A stretch of DNA of 64,000 nucleotides from Pararge aegeria (Eukaryota; Arthropoda; Insecta; Lepidoptera; Nymphalidae), in assembly GCF_905163445.1 (NCBI RefSeq), contig NC_053187.1, forward strand, positions 15,485,001-15,549,000. Direction: 5' to 3'. Shown piece after piece: positions 23,901 to 33,423 of the stretch (position 1 is its first letter; every line of letters starts with the position of its first letter). Below the pieces are notes generated by a model. It ran no database searches, was not told where the DNA came from, and saw only the letters and a program-made list of their open reading frames with translations. A program made the translations under genes and the position numbers.

Positions 23901-25572
23901 TTTGTTAACAAACAGATCTATTCCATTCTGAATATTTAGGGAAAAAAACCTTGCACACAAAAAACGCGGGAATAAATATGCTCGATGGCTAACTGGTGAT
24001 CACATTTGTTAAATGTTGCGAAGGACACAATTGATACAATTGTCCTAACACTACATGTACTCACCCTCATATAAAAATGATACTTTGCAGATCGAAGCTG
24101 AGACACCGACTGTAGAGGTTATTGAGAATGAACCGACGAAACCCGTTAATGACGTCATGATCTGGGACAGCCTCCTCGAGTCATTTGGTAGGATCACCAC
24201 AGAGTCCAACTCCACTGATGGCAGTTTAGAAGACATCACCAGTGTCAACCCACTCTCTAACAATAACATGGACATAACAGAATTGCTTTTCGATAACGCC
24301 ACTAACAATACTAAATTCGATAACACTAACAACATAAATGTAGATTACGATTTGAGTAACCTTGAAGTTCTTTCACCCTTTAACGTGGATAAAATCGCTA
24401 AAAAGGACAATAACGATAATGCATGGGAGGTCGATAATGTTGAAAACATACAACCGATTCCATTGTCCACACCTAAGATGGAAATCGAGTCAAAAGCCAT
24501 GCAATTAGCATTGGCCAATGAAATCGAAATAGAAGCACCTTGGATTGATGTCACTGCCCTTGCGTCTTCCATATTAGAAACGCCAGTAAGCATAAAAGAA
24601 AACGTCCCAGAAAGCATATTTACTCTCGCGACATTTGTACCGACACATATGCAAAGTTACATTGATTTAAACACCGAAGCTGTACCAACAGCTAATCTCA
24701 TGACCCAAAGTTCTTTCCAACTAGATACACCGAATATTCTAGATGTAAGCGACAAAGTTTTCAACGACAGTGAACTTGTAACGAATCATGAAACGACTAA
24801 AATCGATTCAGATATTGATTTCCTAAAGAATACAGTCGAAATAATTGACGATAGATCATTAAATACACCGTCTCCGAGTAGAGTTCAGCAAAACATTGAA
24901 ATCAATCCAGTTAATTCTGTTCTGTTTAACACAGATTTGGCTCTTGAAGACACCTTGCTATTTGATAACGAACCCCCCTCTGATATGTATGTTGTAAAAA
25001 CCGAGAACGTTTTTGGTAAGAAGGCCAAAAATCCTCTAGAACAGTTGGCAGCAGATGCCGGTATATGCTCTTGCAACGATTGTAAATGTGGGCCGAATAG
25101 TGGCGAATGTAGAAATTGCCAAAATCACCAGCCTCCAGAACCTGTTGGCTGCGGAGACGACAAATGTTCCTGCGGCGCGGATTGCGAGTGCGATCACGCA
25201 GAGATGAAATGCGCTGTCGGCTGCGGACGTGCCACTGACACAAACCACAACACGTTCTTGCATTACCACAAAAGGCACAACAGCTCTAACCTCGAGGATT
25301 TCGGCGTTTATACCCACGAATGTGACGAGTCATTGCTCGGTATTATAGACAATATTAAATGTCCGTGCAGCGGTTCAGGCGATGGCAAATGTTCTTCGGA
25401 GTGTTCCGGCGACAAGAGCTGCTCGAAAGCAGACAGTCATAGTTCCCAGAAAAAATCTTGCTGCGTTACGATATGCTTCAAAAAATTGGACGCATTCAAA
25501 CAGTTTTTGAACGACCCCAGTGTTATGAATGCCATAAAAGTTAAAAATTTTAATCTGACAACTAGCTTCTAG
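14930..25572 (+). CDS. MTF-1: metal regulatory transcription factor 1 (MTF-1)
   Basis: Six coding exons in continuous phase: 14930-15165, 17171-17340, 19501-19651, 22210-22341, 23322-23484, 24091-25572, giving 777 aa. Six tandem C2H2 fingers occupy residues about 112-283. Their signatures match animal MTF-1 finger by finger: [80 protein letters not shown] and [19 protein letters not shown]-1 binds metal-response elements and activates metallothionein and transporter genes when zinc, cadmium or copper rise. Residues 1-79 are acidic. The long last exon encodes an acidic, Ser/Thr/Asn-rich activation region, then cysteine clusters: [13 protein letters not shown] (610-627), [16 protein letters not shown] (637-652) with further Cys to 662, and a third near the C-terminus ending [16 protein letters not shown]. 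The first cluster corresponds to the metal-sensing Cys cluster known in Drosophila MTF-1. Nothing is truncated. Exon 2 has four consecutive NAG acceptors, so its exact start is ambiguous by up to three serines. Confidence 0.95.
16480..16980 (+). mobile_element. RTE-like LINE fragments in MTF-1 intron 1
   Basis: 16531-16572 reads [11 protein letters not shown] and 16859-16977 reads [19 protein letters not shown], matching the RNEEIRRRT and DDIKRVAG.W.QAA motifs at the end of RTE-type polymerases. The intervening part is rearranged and contains no intact frame. Confidence 0.65.
17159..17170 (+). other. quadruple NAG splice acceptor of MTF-1 exon 2
   Basis: After TTGCCTTTTC the sequence runs TAGCAGTAGCAG, four NAG triplets in register. 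Cutting after any of them keeps frame and inserts 0-3 serine codons before Glu80, in the linker ahead of finger 1. Confidence 0.7.
17350..18660. other. MTF-1 intron 2 sequence, first part
   Basis: AT-rich intronic sequence between exons 2 and 3. No element with clear ends was recognised here. Confidence 0.4.
18670..18925 (+). repeat. dispersed repeat in MTF-1 intron 2
   Basis: The wording GACGGACCCAGCAGATG...CTGATGGTAAGTG...CCATTGCCTATA...GTGTCCATCAA..GAGGCG..GTTGTTAAGCCTC is shared with 34635-34845. Both are pieces of one element common in lepidopteran genomes; class not determined. Confidence 0.55.
18955..19321. mobile_element. MITE-like element with long inverted ends
   Basis: The left end TAGGGTTGAATGAAAAATTTC and right end (complement TACAGGGTTAAATAAAAAATTC) are imperfect inverted repeats. 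A second complementary block is CTTTTGTTCTAC (18973) / GTAGAACAAAGG (19246). The interior carries no open frame. It lies in MTF-1 intron 2. Confidence 0.6.
19700..20090 (-). mobile_element. SINE family B interrupted by a MITE
   Basis: Inverted SINE B (ATAAATAAATAAATATACTAC..CACATCGCCATCTAGCC..AAGTAAGCGTAGC) is broken at 19828 and resumes at 20021 (ATATAAACACCCAGTCACTG...TTCATCACACAAATATTTGCC). The MITE at 19829-20020 separates the halves. Confidence 0.75.
19829..20020. mobile_element. hAT-like MITE (family E), nested in a SINE
   Basis: Ends are TAGTGGCGTGCATAGAGGG and its inverted form CCCTCTATGCACGTCACTG. Inner arms share ATGATATAAAATGA / TCATTTTATATCAT. Flanks are TATACATG and TATACATA, an 8-bp target duplication with one mismatch, as expected of hAT elements. 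Confidence 0.75.
20500..20830 (+). mobile_element. RTE-like LINE scrap in MTF-1 intron 3
   Basis: 20570-20620 reads [13 protein letters not shown] and 20670-20735 reads [16 protein letters not shown], corresponding to the RNEE..RRT and [14 protein letters not shown] motifs of RTE polymerases. Frames are broken. Confidence 0.65.
21840..21975 (+). mobile_element. LINE 3' tail
   Basis: The sequence GTCTGTAACTGACTTAGTATATG ... GGCTAGCTGTAAGTATACTAAGGATAT followed by an AAATAAAT tail recurs inverted at 56990-57065, marking the 3' end of one LINE family. Confidence 0.6.
23690..23885 (-). mobile_element. SINE family A, inverted, in MTF-1 intron 5
   Basis: ATGGAGAACTCTCTGGCATGCAG (23742), AGGATGTTTTCTG and GCGCGTAACTCAG are family-A body motifs in inverted orientation. 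The copy is degenerate. Confidence 0.6.
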
Positions 25573-26564
25573 TGTCACTTGCCATTTTTTTTTGCATTTA
25601 TACGAAGTGCCTGCCTGCTGATTTTTTGACTTCAATGCTGTTCCCACGCAAGTCAGTAGCCTAAAGCAGTATAATTTTAACACGACAGTTTTACATGACC
25701 TTTCCAAAAATAAGGATGATAAATTTGATACATAAGCGTCAACAGTTATATAATAATACTGCTTTAACGATGGTAGTAAGCCCCTACTTGTATAAGAAGC
25801 CAGGTTTGATTGCTAAACTTGTGGTATAACATGGGGACTTTCGCAATTGATTGGTTAAATTCAATCTCCTAGGAAAATCTGAGAAATGGGATACAGCATT
25901 ACCTGGGCGACAAGACATTGTCTTGAACTTCATATTTAGGTTATAAGAAATTGTTAGAAGATTTTTGTCTTTATACCATCACAAGTAAATAAGAAATGAA
26001 ATTTACGGGCAAAGAAGAATTAGCTAAAAGCACAATAATAAATAAAGGAGTATAAAATGCTCGTGAACGTAAGTTCATAAAACATCAGCATTTTCAAAGT
26101 TTCATCTTTTATATGCTTAGCATTCTCTACTCCAAATATGTTTTCTGAGCCATATCATTTAATGATTTTTCTATATTGTATTAAATACAAATAGTATTTC
26201 AAGAGTTATTATGCGTCCAGTGCATTATCCAAACAGCAAGGTGACGATTGTCTTTCTTAGCCTATTATTGTTTTTATTTTATTATAGTACCTATTGGAGC
26301 TTTTTGCCAACCAAGCCAAAATAGACAATAGTCAAAAGTGATATTACAAGCAACAAAACTGTTATAATTTTAATATAACATCAAGTTAATTTAGGTGTAT
26401 TGTATTTTTTCTGTCGGATATAAACTTATGAATTTAAAAACCTAGTAACTTAAAATTTGCAAATATTGAGTTGATCTATATGTATTTCCTAAAGCCGAAA
26501 ATTAAACTATAAGGTGAAAATTTATTTAAGAACTCTCCTATTTGAGGTGGTATTTAGTTACACT

Positions 26565-27180
26565 ATATAATATAAATATTTCAAAATGATAGTTTCTTTT
26601 GTTATAGCTTGAAAGAAATGAATGTATGGGTAAAATGTCAGTTGTTTACAATGAAATGTGCCAGTACTTAGGAGAAGTGGTACCTTAAGGGTATGCGAGA
26701 GGGGCGACTTGCTTTTTCTACCCATACTATAGTACAAAGCATGTAAGTACTATTAAACATGTCAGTTCATTACAATGAAATATGCCAGTACCAAAACTAG
26801 TATAATATAGATATTTCAAAATACAGCGGTAACATGTGAGTTGTTATGAAATGTGCCAGTGCTTAGGAAAAGTGGTACCTTAGTGGCGTGCATAGTGGGT
26901 ATGCACAGGGTATGCAGATGATATAAAATGAAGAAAATCTCCAGTACGAGTTACAAATACTTAAGGGTAGGCTTTTTTATAACTATTACAATGCCTATCC
27001 TGAAGTTTTTATAACTTACTGAAGATTTTCTTCATTTTATATCATCTTTATACCCTGTGCATACCCTCTATGCACGCCACTTTAAGCGTGAGGGGTGACT
27101 TGCTTTCTACCCATACTATAGTACAAAACATGTAAGTACTATAAGACGTGAAATTGTTCACAGTGAAATATGATGTGCTC
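26565..27180 (+). repeat. local tandem duplication within the MTF-1 3' region
   Basis: Two diverged copies start at about 26570 (TAAATATTTCAAAAT) and 26808 (TAGATATTTCAAAAT). They share GAAATGTGCCAGT.CTTAGGA.AAGTGGTACCTTA, GGG(C/T)GACTTGCTTT, TACCCATACTATAGTACAAA and CATGTAAGTACTAT. The second copy is split by the MITE at 26882-27081. Part of the unit (TTCA.TACAATGAAATATG) occurs a third time. Confidence 0.7.
26882..27081. mobile_element. hAT-like MITE (family E)
   Basis: Long inverted arms begin AGTGGCGTGCATAGTGGGTA and end TACCCTCTATGCACGCCACT, with GATGATATAAAATGAAG and its inverse inside. The uninterrupted neighbouring repeat unit (GTACCTTAAGGG at 26680) shows what the site looked like before insertion. 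A clean target duplication is not visible. Confidence 0.75.
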
Positions 27181-27979
27181 AAATGAGCTAAAAGTGAGGA
27201 ATCGCTTATTGATTAATGAATGATATGATATAAATTTGTTATTAATATAAATTTTTTTAACAACATGTTAACACTCAGTTGATTGTAAAGTTGTAAAATT
27301 ATTTAATAATATTATTATCTATGAAATGTTCTTATAAATAATATTACCTACCAATACGATACAGTATGCCATATATTGTGCAATATTATTTTTTGTTGTA
27401 ATTATAATAAAAAAATGTTATCTACATTCTATTGTATAGTTCGAGTCAAACTTTATTTAGATAGTAAACTGTACTGTCTCGCTTATTAGTTGATACTGTA
27501 TATTTAATTCTGCACATCGAAACGCATGAAGTTTGGGAAATAATAAAGTTCGATTCGAATTATAGTTTTTTTTATACGTAATGATGATGTACAAAGATTC
27601 TCATAACTGTCAGAAAGAATCTGTGCCCATAGAATAAGTATTTTGATTATTGAGGTTCATTGTTAGTCTTTCTGTGTGGTTTCGTTTTTTTAACGGTTTT
27701 AATTACGAAGCCGCAACCGCATGGCAAAGATCGGCAACAAGCCTAGCTAAAAATATGGAACCCGCGAATGTTTTCTTGTTATAGTTGAGGGTTTTATAAC
27801 AGGGCTCGTCATCGTCAAGGAAGTACTACAGCTATGATTATTGGAAATTTTCTGTTTCTACTTCGGAGAAAAAATTAAAGTCGAAACCATGCCTCATGGA
27901 TCGGGATGGTCGCAATATGTTTGTCTATGCTTCAAGCATGGCCATGGATGTAAATAATAAAGACGATGTTGCCATAGTT

Positions 27980-28230
27980 GCCAGCCCAATCGTTAGGACT
28001 TGGGCTCCACTTACAGGTGGCCGAGTTGGAATCCCAGCACGCACCCCTAACTTTTTTATGTAATTAAAATATCTCTGCCTTTAACTGTGAAAGAAAACAT
28101 TGAAAGGAACCTGCTTACCTGAGTATTCGCAAAGATGTGTGAATTCCACCAATCCGCAATGGGCCAGTGTGGTGGACTACGGCCTAAGTACTTCTCATTG
28201 TGGGAGGAGACCCGTGCTCTGTAGTGATGT
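27980..28230 (+). mobile_element. SINE family A
   Basis: A degenerate tRNA-like head (GTTGGAATCCCAGCACGCACC at 28023) is followed by CTTTAACTGTGAAAG, CACCAATCCGCAATGGGCCAG, TGTGGTGGACTACGGCC and TGTGGGAGGAGACCCGTGC. The GAT tail is lost. The short open frame beginning in it is not a gene. Confidence 0.7.
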
Positions 28231-28379
28231 ATTCCTAGAAATCTACTTGGATTCGTTACTTATTAAAGCATTGCCTTGTTCGTCGTTTGTGAAAACGGGC
28301 TTAAACCTAACTTTCTTACAAGGTGGGATCAACTTACATTCTGGCAAAACTTTGATAGTCTAGATTTTATAGAATGTTA

Positions 28380-28900
28380 TCCATGTTGAATATTAATATT
28401 TATTTACAAATAATACTTTGGTGCTATATTTTATAATCCCTAATTATTATTAATACAAAGAAAAAGTGCCTTAAGTGTCTGTAATTGTAGGTACTTTAGA
28501 ATTTTTGAGCTTGTACAAAATGTTAAACAATGAGATTTTACTTATTTATATTGAGTACTACCTATCTACTATAATATTGTAATATTACGATAATAAAATG
28601 CTGTAATTTCTAGTCTGTGTAACAAATAAAAAAAGCTTTGTAGTTATTTATTTGTTCTTTATTGCGATCAGTTTCACCTTTTTACTTTAAGTTAGCATTA
28701 GCTTAACGCTATGTTGAGCGGTGAATTAACTAAAAAGTATAAGCACCGCAGTGGCTGGGCTTGAAAGTGGCTAAACCGTCTCATTGTTTGGGGACGGGAA
28801 CGAGACCGAGAACGGATATATCAAACCGCTCTTTAACCGGTTTTCTGCAAGTGTGCAATGATCATAGAAGTTCAGAAAAATCGTTATTAAACGCTAGTGG
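28380..28900. other. AT-rich intergenic sequence
   Basis: Between the SINE and the next repeat no exon or element was recognised. Confidence 0.35.
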
Positions 28901-28919
28901 TAAAGTGACTCAGCCAACG

Positions 28920-29180
28920 ATCAAGGCCCCATGAGGAATCCGGTTAATAAGTTTGATCTCCAATCATCAATCCACCAGCATACAACGGTCCACTGCTGTG
29001 CTAAAGGCTTCGCCCAAGGGCAGGGTTTGCTCTTAATCACCACGCTGGGAAAACAGATTGTCGATCGTAGAGCAGAGAACACTGCTGCCCGTTTTGCGTT
29101 ACATTCCCTTAATCGCCTCGTACGACACCCAGGGGAAGAGGGGTGACAACTGTATTCTGATCTGCCGTCAACACGGCGGA
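28920..29180 (-). mobile_element. retrotransposon-related repeat
   Basis: GGTCCACTGCTGTGCTAAAGGC followed by CTCGTACGACACCCAGGGGAAG and CTGCCGTCAACACGGC is wording found in dispersed non-LTR elements of Lepidoptera. All frames are short or interrupted; no protein could be assigned. Confidence 0.45.
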
Positions 29181-29684
29181 TCTCCAATGCAGTTAGCAAA
29201 TTATTGGCCAGTCAAAGCCAACGTTATAAGAACGCGATTAATTTTTATTAGCAAAATTTTCTTCACCCGATATGAAAAAATTTAGCGCTTTCCAAGCCCC
29301 GCCGCTGTGTTTACCGTGACACTAGTCAACTGCGTCGAATTTTTTACAGAGTTTTCGCCCTCATGCTAATATTTAAAAAGTTAGTCTGAGATCAGTTAAA
29401 AGGTGATATATTATATACTCGCGTAAGTAGCTAGTGGATTCTGTTTTCCTGGCAGAACTACATTTAATTTTCAAAATAAAAGACTTTTCATAGATGAATT
29501 GGTATGATTTATATTTTGCACCACCCCTGAAAAAATTGTAGATTGACAATCTTTAATAATGTTTAAGTTTTTATCATGATCCTGCGAAATGCAATAATCC
29601 AGTCCATCATCCTAATACATATCTGTAAAGGCCTTAACAAAGCCCCTAATACCATATTAATCTAGTCATTAATAGAATTACTTA

Positions 29685-29824
29685 GGGCATATTTCACCAC
29701 CTTCGGACAAGTTTTGGACAGCCTAAACAAAAGTTTTGTCACTCTCTAATTTTATTTCAGGTAACAAGGATAAAATATGTGAATGAGCTATTCAACATTT
29801 AAAAGAAGGTGGTGAAACTGGCCC
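29685..29824. mobile_element. mariner-like MITE, 140 bp
   Basis: The 20-base ends GGGCATATTTCACCACCTTC and GAAGGTGGTGAAACTGGCCC are inverted repeats with a few mismatches. They are flanked by TA on both sides, the target duplication of Tc1/mariner elements. The interior is non-coding. Confidence 0.65.
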
Positions 29825-29929
29825 TAAGCGTACAAAATTCAAGATCATACATAATATACATAGAATAGAAGTAATATACATATCATTTGTATATATACAT
29901 TATTTCCACATGGAATGGACAAAATATTT

Positions 29930-30090
29930 ATCTTCTCCAGCCTCTCTCCAAGTATGCAAAATTAAACCTATGCAGGTTTAATATCTCCTTTTCCCTTTTA
30001 CTACACTTTGGCAGGTGGACAAATAAATTTTATCCCTTGTCAGTGGATATAATCAAGTGTATCCTCCCTGCTAGCCATGCAGCTGAGAAG
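29930..30090 (+). repeat. family D fold-back repeat, degenerate
   Basis: Contains CTTCTCCAGCCTCTCTCCAAG, TTTGGCAGGTGGACAAATAAAT, TTTATCCCTTGTCAGTGGATATAATC and CCTGCTAGCCATGCAGC, a worn copy of the element seen intact at 34060-34300. Confidence 0.5.
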
Positions 30091-30499
30091 AGTTAACAAT
30101 CCTAAAACAGCTGAATGATATAACAATCTGCATTCAAATCAGTCAATACATTTTACCAATACACAGACAGTAAAAGGTTGTCCTTATAATTAAGAATAGC
30201 AATAATACTTAATGTCATGTCTAATAATATTATAGCTAAGACAAAATTAAACTTAACTACAGAAGAGTATTAGATAGCAACTCAAATACATAATTAATAG
30301 GTTTTATAATTGCTACATTTAAAAATAATATTTAACTACAAAATACTGAGTGGAAGGATTTTAGGCAAGAACTCTGCACTTTTTTCATTGAAATGAGTGT
30401 AATATCACTTGGAACATAAGTATATTAATTATAGGATTTTTCACCTTTCATATTATCTCTACATGATAAATAATGATTGTTAAATTTTTAAATATTGGT

Positions 30500-30610
30500 G
30501 TTGGAAAAGAGCAACTGCTGAGTTATTTGCCTTCCAAAGTTGTAGTAGTTACTAACAGATTATTAAAAGTGTTTATAAAGTGTTTTTACTTGAAATAAAT
30601 AATTAAAGTT
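30500..30610 (+). mobile_element. LINE 3' tail (same family as 2880-3690)
   Basis: GTGTTGGAAAAGAGCAACTGCTGAGTT is shared with 3518 and 54490, followed by an internally deleted tail ending TTACTTGAAATAAAT. Confidence 0.65.
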
Positions 30611-30707
30611 GTTAATAAACAAATTTTCCTAAAATTTACTACAGCTCATCATGTTAAATGGATGATGTCTGTAATACATGTTGGAAATTTCAATCCTTGC
30701 TTGCAAC

Positions 30708-31924
30708 TTAACGACGCTTCTTCTTATCATGTCTTCTAGCACGAGAGATAGTTGCTCTGTGGCCTGGTGATGACTGTTCTGAACTGCATTCATCACTATC
30801 AGTGTATGCCTGGAAACAGAAATATTAAGTCAAATTACCAATTCAATTAGTTATTTTTCTATATAACATTTAACATGTAAAATAAAAACAACATTGCTGT
30901 TGGATTTATAGTTAAGATATAAAAGTGACAAATGATTAGCTCAAATGCCAAATGGAAAAGGCTTCTAGCTCAAGGTAGTCCATACGCTAAACCAGCATTC
31001 TCTATTATATTAGCTTATTGTTATATAAGTAATAATAACCAGGCCTGCACAGCTAGCAGGATACATGTCTCCCCAGGGAAAGGATAAAAAATATCTTTTC
31101 CTAATTCAAAGGTTGCCTGGCAGAGATCGCTATTAAGCAATAAGGCCGCCTTTTGTATTCTACTTTTTTCTATATGTTTCTGTTTTTATTATATTTTGTA
31201 TATGTTAATGTTGTGGTATACAAATAAAGAGTTTAATAATAATAATAATAATGATAAATATTTTTTCCTACAGCTTTAAGTAACTCTCCAAGCGTACTCG
31301 AGTGGAAATGATATCTACATAATATATGTGTTAAAATAAACAGGGGTAAACCGCTCCTATTCCCAATTGGTTTGCTTTTACAGATGGACATGTTAATTTT
31401 CCCTTGCCAGGGGGATATTATTCTTGCTTAAGCTAGCAGTACTGAGGGTGTAACATGTTCTCAGAAGCCTGGTGATAGGCAGCTCCAGCGTGTACTGAGA
31501 ATTTCATGACAGAAAAACCGATACCTGAATACAGAGGTCTAACCCAGGAAATCTGCTTAATATGATTACACTACTAAAACTATTAGAAATATTAAACTAT
31601 TAGAACAAACAAGGAGATTGGCTGAAGAGTTTGGTGGAACCATCGTAGCTTTAGTTTGAATCTAACATAATAACTTCACACAAATTCACAATAGTATGTA
31701 TTACGATCCAAACGAGCATGTGAAAGCTTTTGAATCATTTTGGATAAAGGATTTTGAATTGATTGATTTGATAGTACCTTCTCATATGGATGTGACTCGC
31801 TCTGTTCATCCGTAAGAGTAATACAAGCTAGCAAGCACATTAATTGGAATGCAGCTCCAATATAAATGCCGTATCGGATCACAACACTCATCATATCTTC
31901 GGCAAAGATTTCATTCGGTATCAT
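30708..31924 (-). CDS. anon-73B1: small single-pass membrane protein, anon-73B1/UPF0239 type
   Basis: Two exons: 31924-31778 (49 codons, M1-K49) and 30809-30708 (33 codons plus TAA), joined in phase 0 by GAAG/GTACTA and TCCAG/GCA. The protein is 82 aa. Residues about 12-37 (MSVVIRYGIYIGAAFQLMC...) form one hydrophobic segment, followed by an acidic stretch (TDEQSESHPYEK, YTDSDECSSEQSS) and a basic C-terminus, RARRHDKKKRR. This order matches the Drosophila anon-73B1 protein as I recall it: an acidic N-terminus, IRYG.Y.GA.FQ membrane segment and a KKKRR end. The lysine-rich end could serve as an ER-retention signal. Biochemical function is unknown. A shorter first-exon-only product (82 codons to 31676) would arise if the intron were retained. 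Confidence 0.82.
31040..31250 (+). repeat. SINE-like repeat in the intron of the anon-73B1-like gene
   Basis: AAAGGTTGCCTGGCAGAGAT..GCAATAAGGCCGCCTTTTG and a tail of TAATAATAATAATAATAATG. The same wording occurs at 61785-61895 with a TTCTTCTTCTTC tail. The preceding 31040-31100 resembles family D (CTAGCAGGATACATGTCTCC). Confidence 0.6.
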
Positions 31925-32249
31925 ATTTAGAATTCAACCCCAAGTTTAATTGAACTCCGTTTTGAATTTTATGTTTTGACTTTAGGTTTTCCCTTTTATT
32001 TAACTAACAATCAATAACAACCCGGCCAAAAACAAAAAGATGTTTATTTTGATCACAGATTACATTAGTCTATGGATGCTATGATTGAGATTAATGTGCT
32101 ACTTTTAACGGCTTTGGATTCTAGCTTTTTTGGTGTCAATCCTCATTGAGTTACTGTTTTAAGGACTACAGTTATGACCAAGACCTAAGAATAATGAATG
32201 TTTTACTGTAGATCAGATAACTCATAGTTTTCGTTATCCTTCTTCTTCT

Positions 32250-32345
32250 TCTTCCCCTTTTTTTGGCTTTTAGGTGTACCAATTCAGGACGTGTCTACTT
32301 CACCAATGTCACGTATACTTGGAAGATCCACAAAAACTTTATTGA
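32250..32345 (-). repeat. SINE-like repeat with GAAGAA tail, inverted
   Basis: TTCTTCTTCTTCTTCC...GGCTTTTAGGTG...ACTTCACCAATGTCACGTATACTTGGAAGATCCACAAA is the inverse of 13375-13475. Confidence 0.6.
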
Positions 32346-32374
32346 GCTATAGCATGTTACCTATTCTCGTACAT

Positions 32375-33142
32375 ATACGTATCATGTCTCATTGCCGCTT
32401 CTTGGGGTCAAAGTTCTAAAGCTTAAACTGGCATTGGAATCTGTGGTTGTCATTGGTTTATAAACAGCCTAATGGACCGCCAATCTAATGTTATTATCAG
32501 AGCCTCAGAGAAAAGCCACTGAACTGTACTTATTTATAACTTAGGTACTGCGATACAATTGCGTCCAGAAATAATAATACCTTTCGCACTATTCCTTCAT
32601 ATTTTGTTCGGCTGGGTCAAAGCGTGATGTTAAATAGTCTGGAACCTACCAAATTAACGCATCAATGAACGACTGGGCCAGCGTGGTGGACTACGGACTA
32701 CTAAACCCTTCTCATTGTTGGAGGAGACCCGTGCAAAGTCCGTGCCGGTAATGAGTTGATACGTATCATGTCTCATTGCCGCTTCTTGGGGTCAAAGTTC
32801 TAAAGCTTAAACTGGCATTGGAATCTGTGGTTGTCATTGGTTTATAAACAGCCTAATGGACCGCCAATCTAATGTTATTATCAGAGCCTCAGAGAAAAGC
32901 CACTGAACTGTACTTATTTATAACTTAGGTACTGCGATACAATTGCGTCCAGAAATAATAATACCTTTCGCACTATTCCTTCATATTTTGTTCGGCTGGG
33001 TCAAAGCGTGATGTTAAATAGTCTGGAACCTACCAAATTAACGCATCAATGAACGACTGGGCCAGCGTGGTGGACTACGGACTACTAAACCCTTCTCATT
33101 GTTGGAGGAGACCCGTGCAAAGTCCGTGCCGGTAATGAGTTG
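32375..33142 (+). repeat. perfect tandem duplication, 2 x 384 bp
   Basis: Copies 32375-32758 and 32759-33142 appear identical over their full length by eye. Each ends in a truncated SINE family A (GCCAGCGTGGTGGACTACGG...GGTAATGAGTTGAT). The copies follow directly with no spacer. No coding sequence lies inside. It is either very recent or an assembly duplication. Confidence 0.9.
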
Positions 33143-33423
33143 ATATGATGATGATAATGATCTTTGTCTTAATGTTCTTCGTGGAAAAGGATAACATTAT
33201 TTTTAGACCTGCTAAATAAGTTTCGAGAGTTATGTACTTCTTTATTAAGACAGATGTAAAGTTAAGACGCAGTGTAGAGTTTTTGATTTATAAGAGCTTA
33301 TCTATTCTATTAAAAATTACTAATAAAATGGCATGAAAAGATAATTGGCTATTGGTCGCCGCTGATAGGAAATCTAAAATCAGTGAATAAAATAATGCGG
33401 AATTGGTTTGAATTGAAATTGTG

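Larger units (their letters stand above)
25573..27547 (+). other. probable MTF-1 3' UTR
   Basis: AT-rich sequence continuing from the stop codon with no other gene. The best distal polyadenylation signal is AATAAA at 27542-27547; earlier AATAAA motifs occur near 26039-26045. If the distal site is used the 3' UTR is about 2 kb and includes a local duplication and a MITE. Confidence 0.5.

Noticed and set aside
24051..25317. Several open frames on the minus strand opposite the last MTF-1 exon (for example 24051-24335, 24345-24617, 25036-25317)
   Set aside because: They are antisense shadows of a strongly coding, biased exon and have no features of their own.
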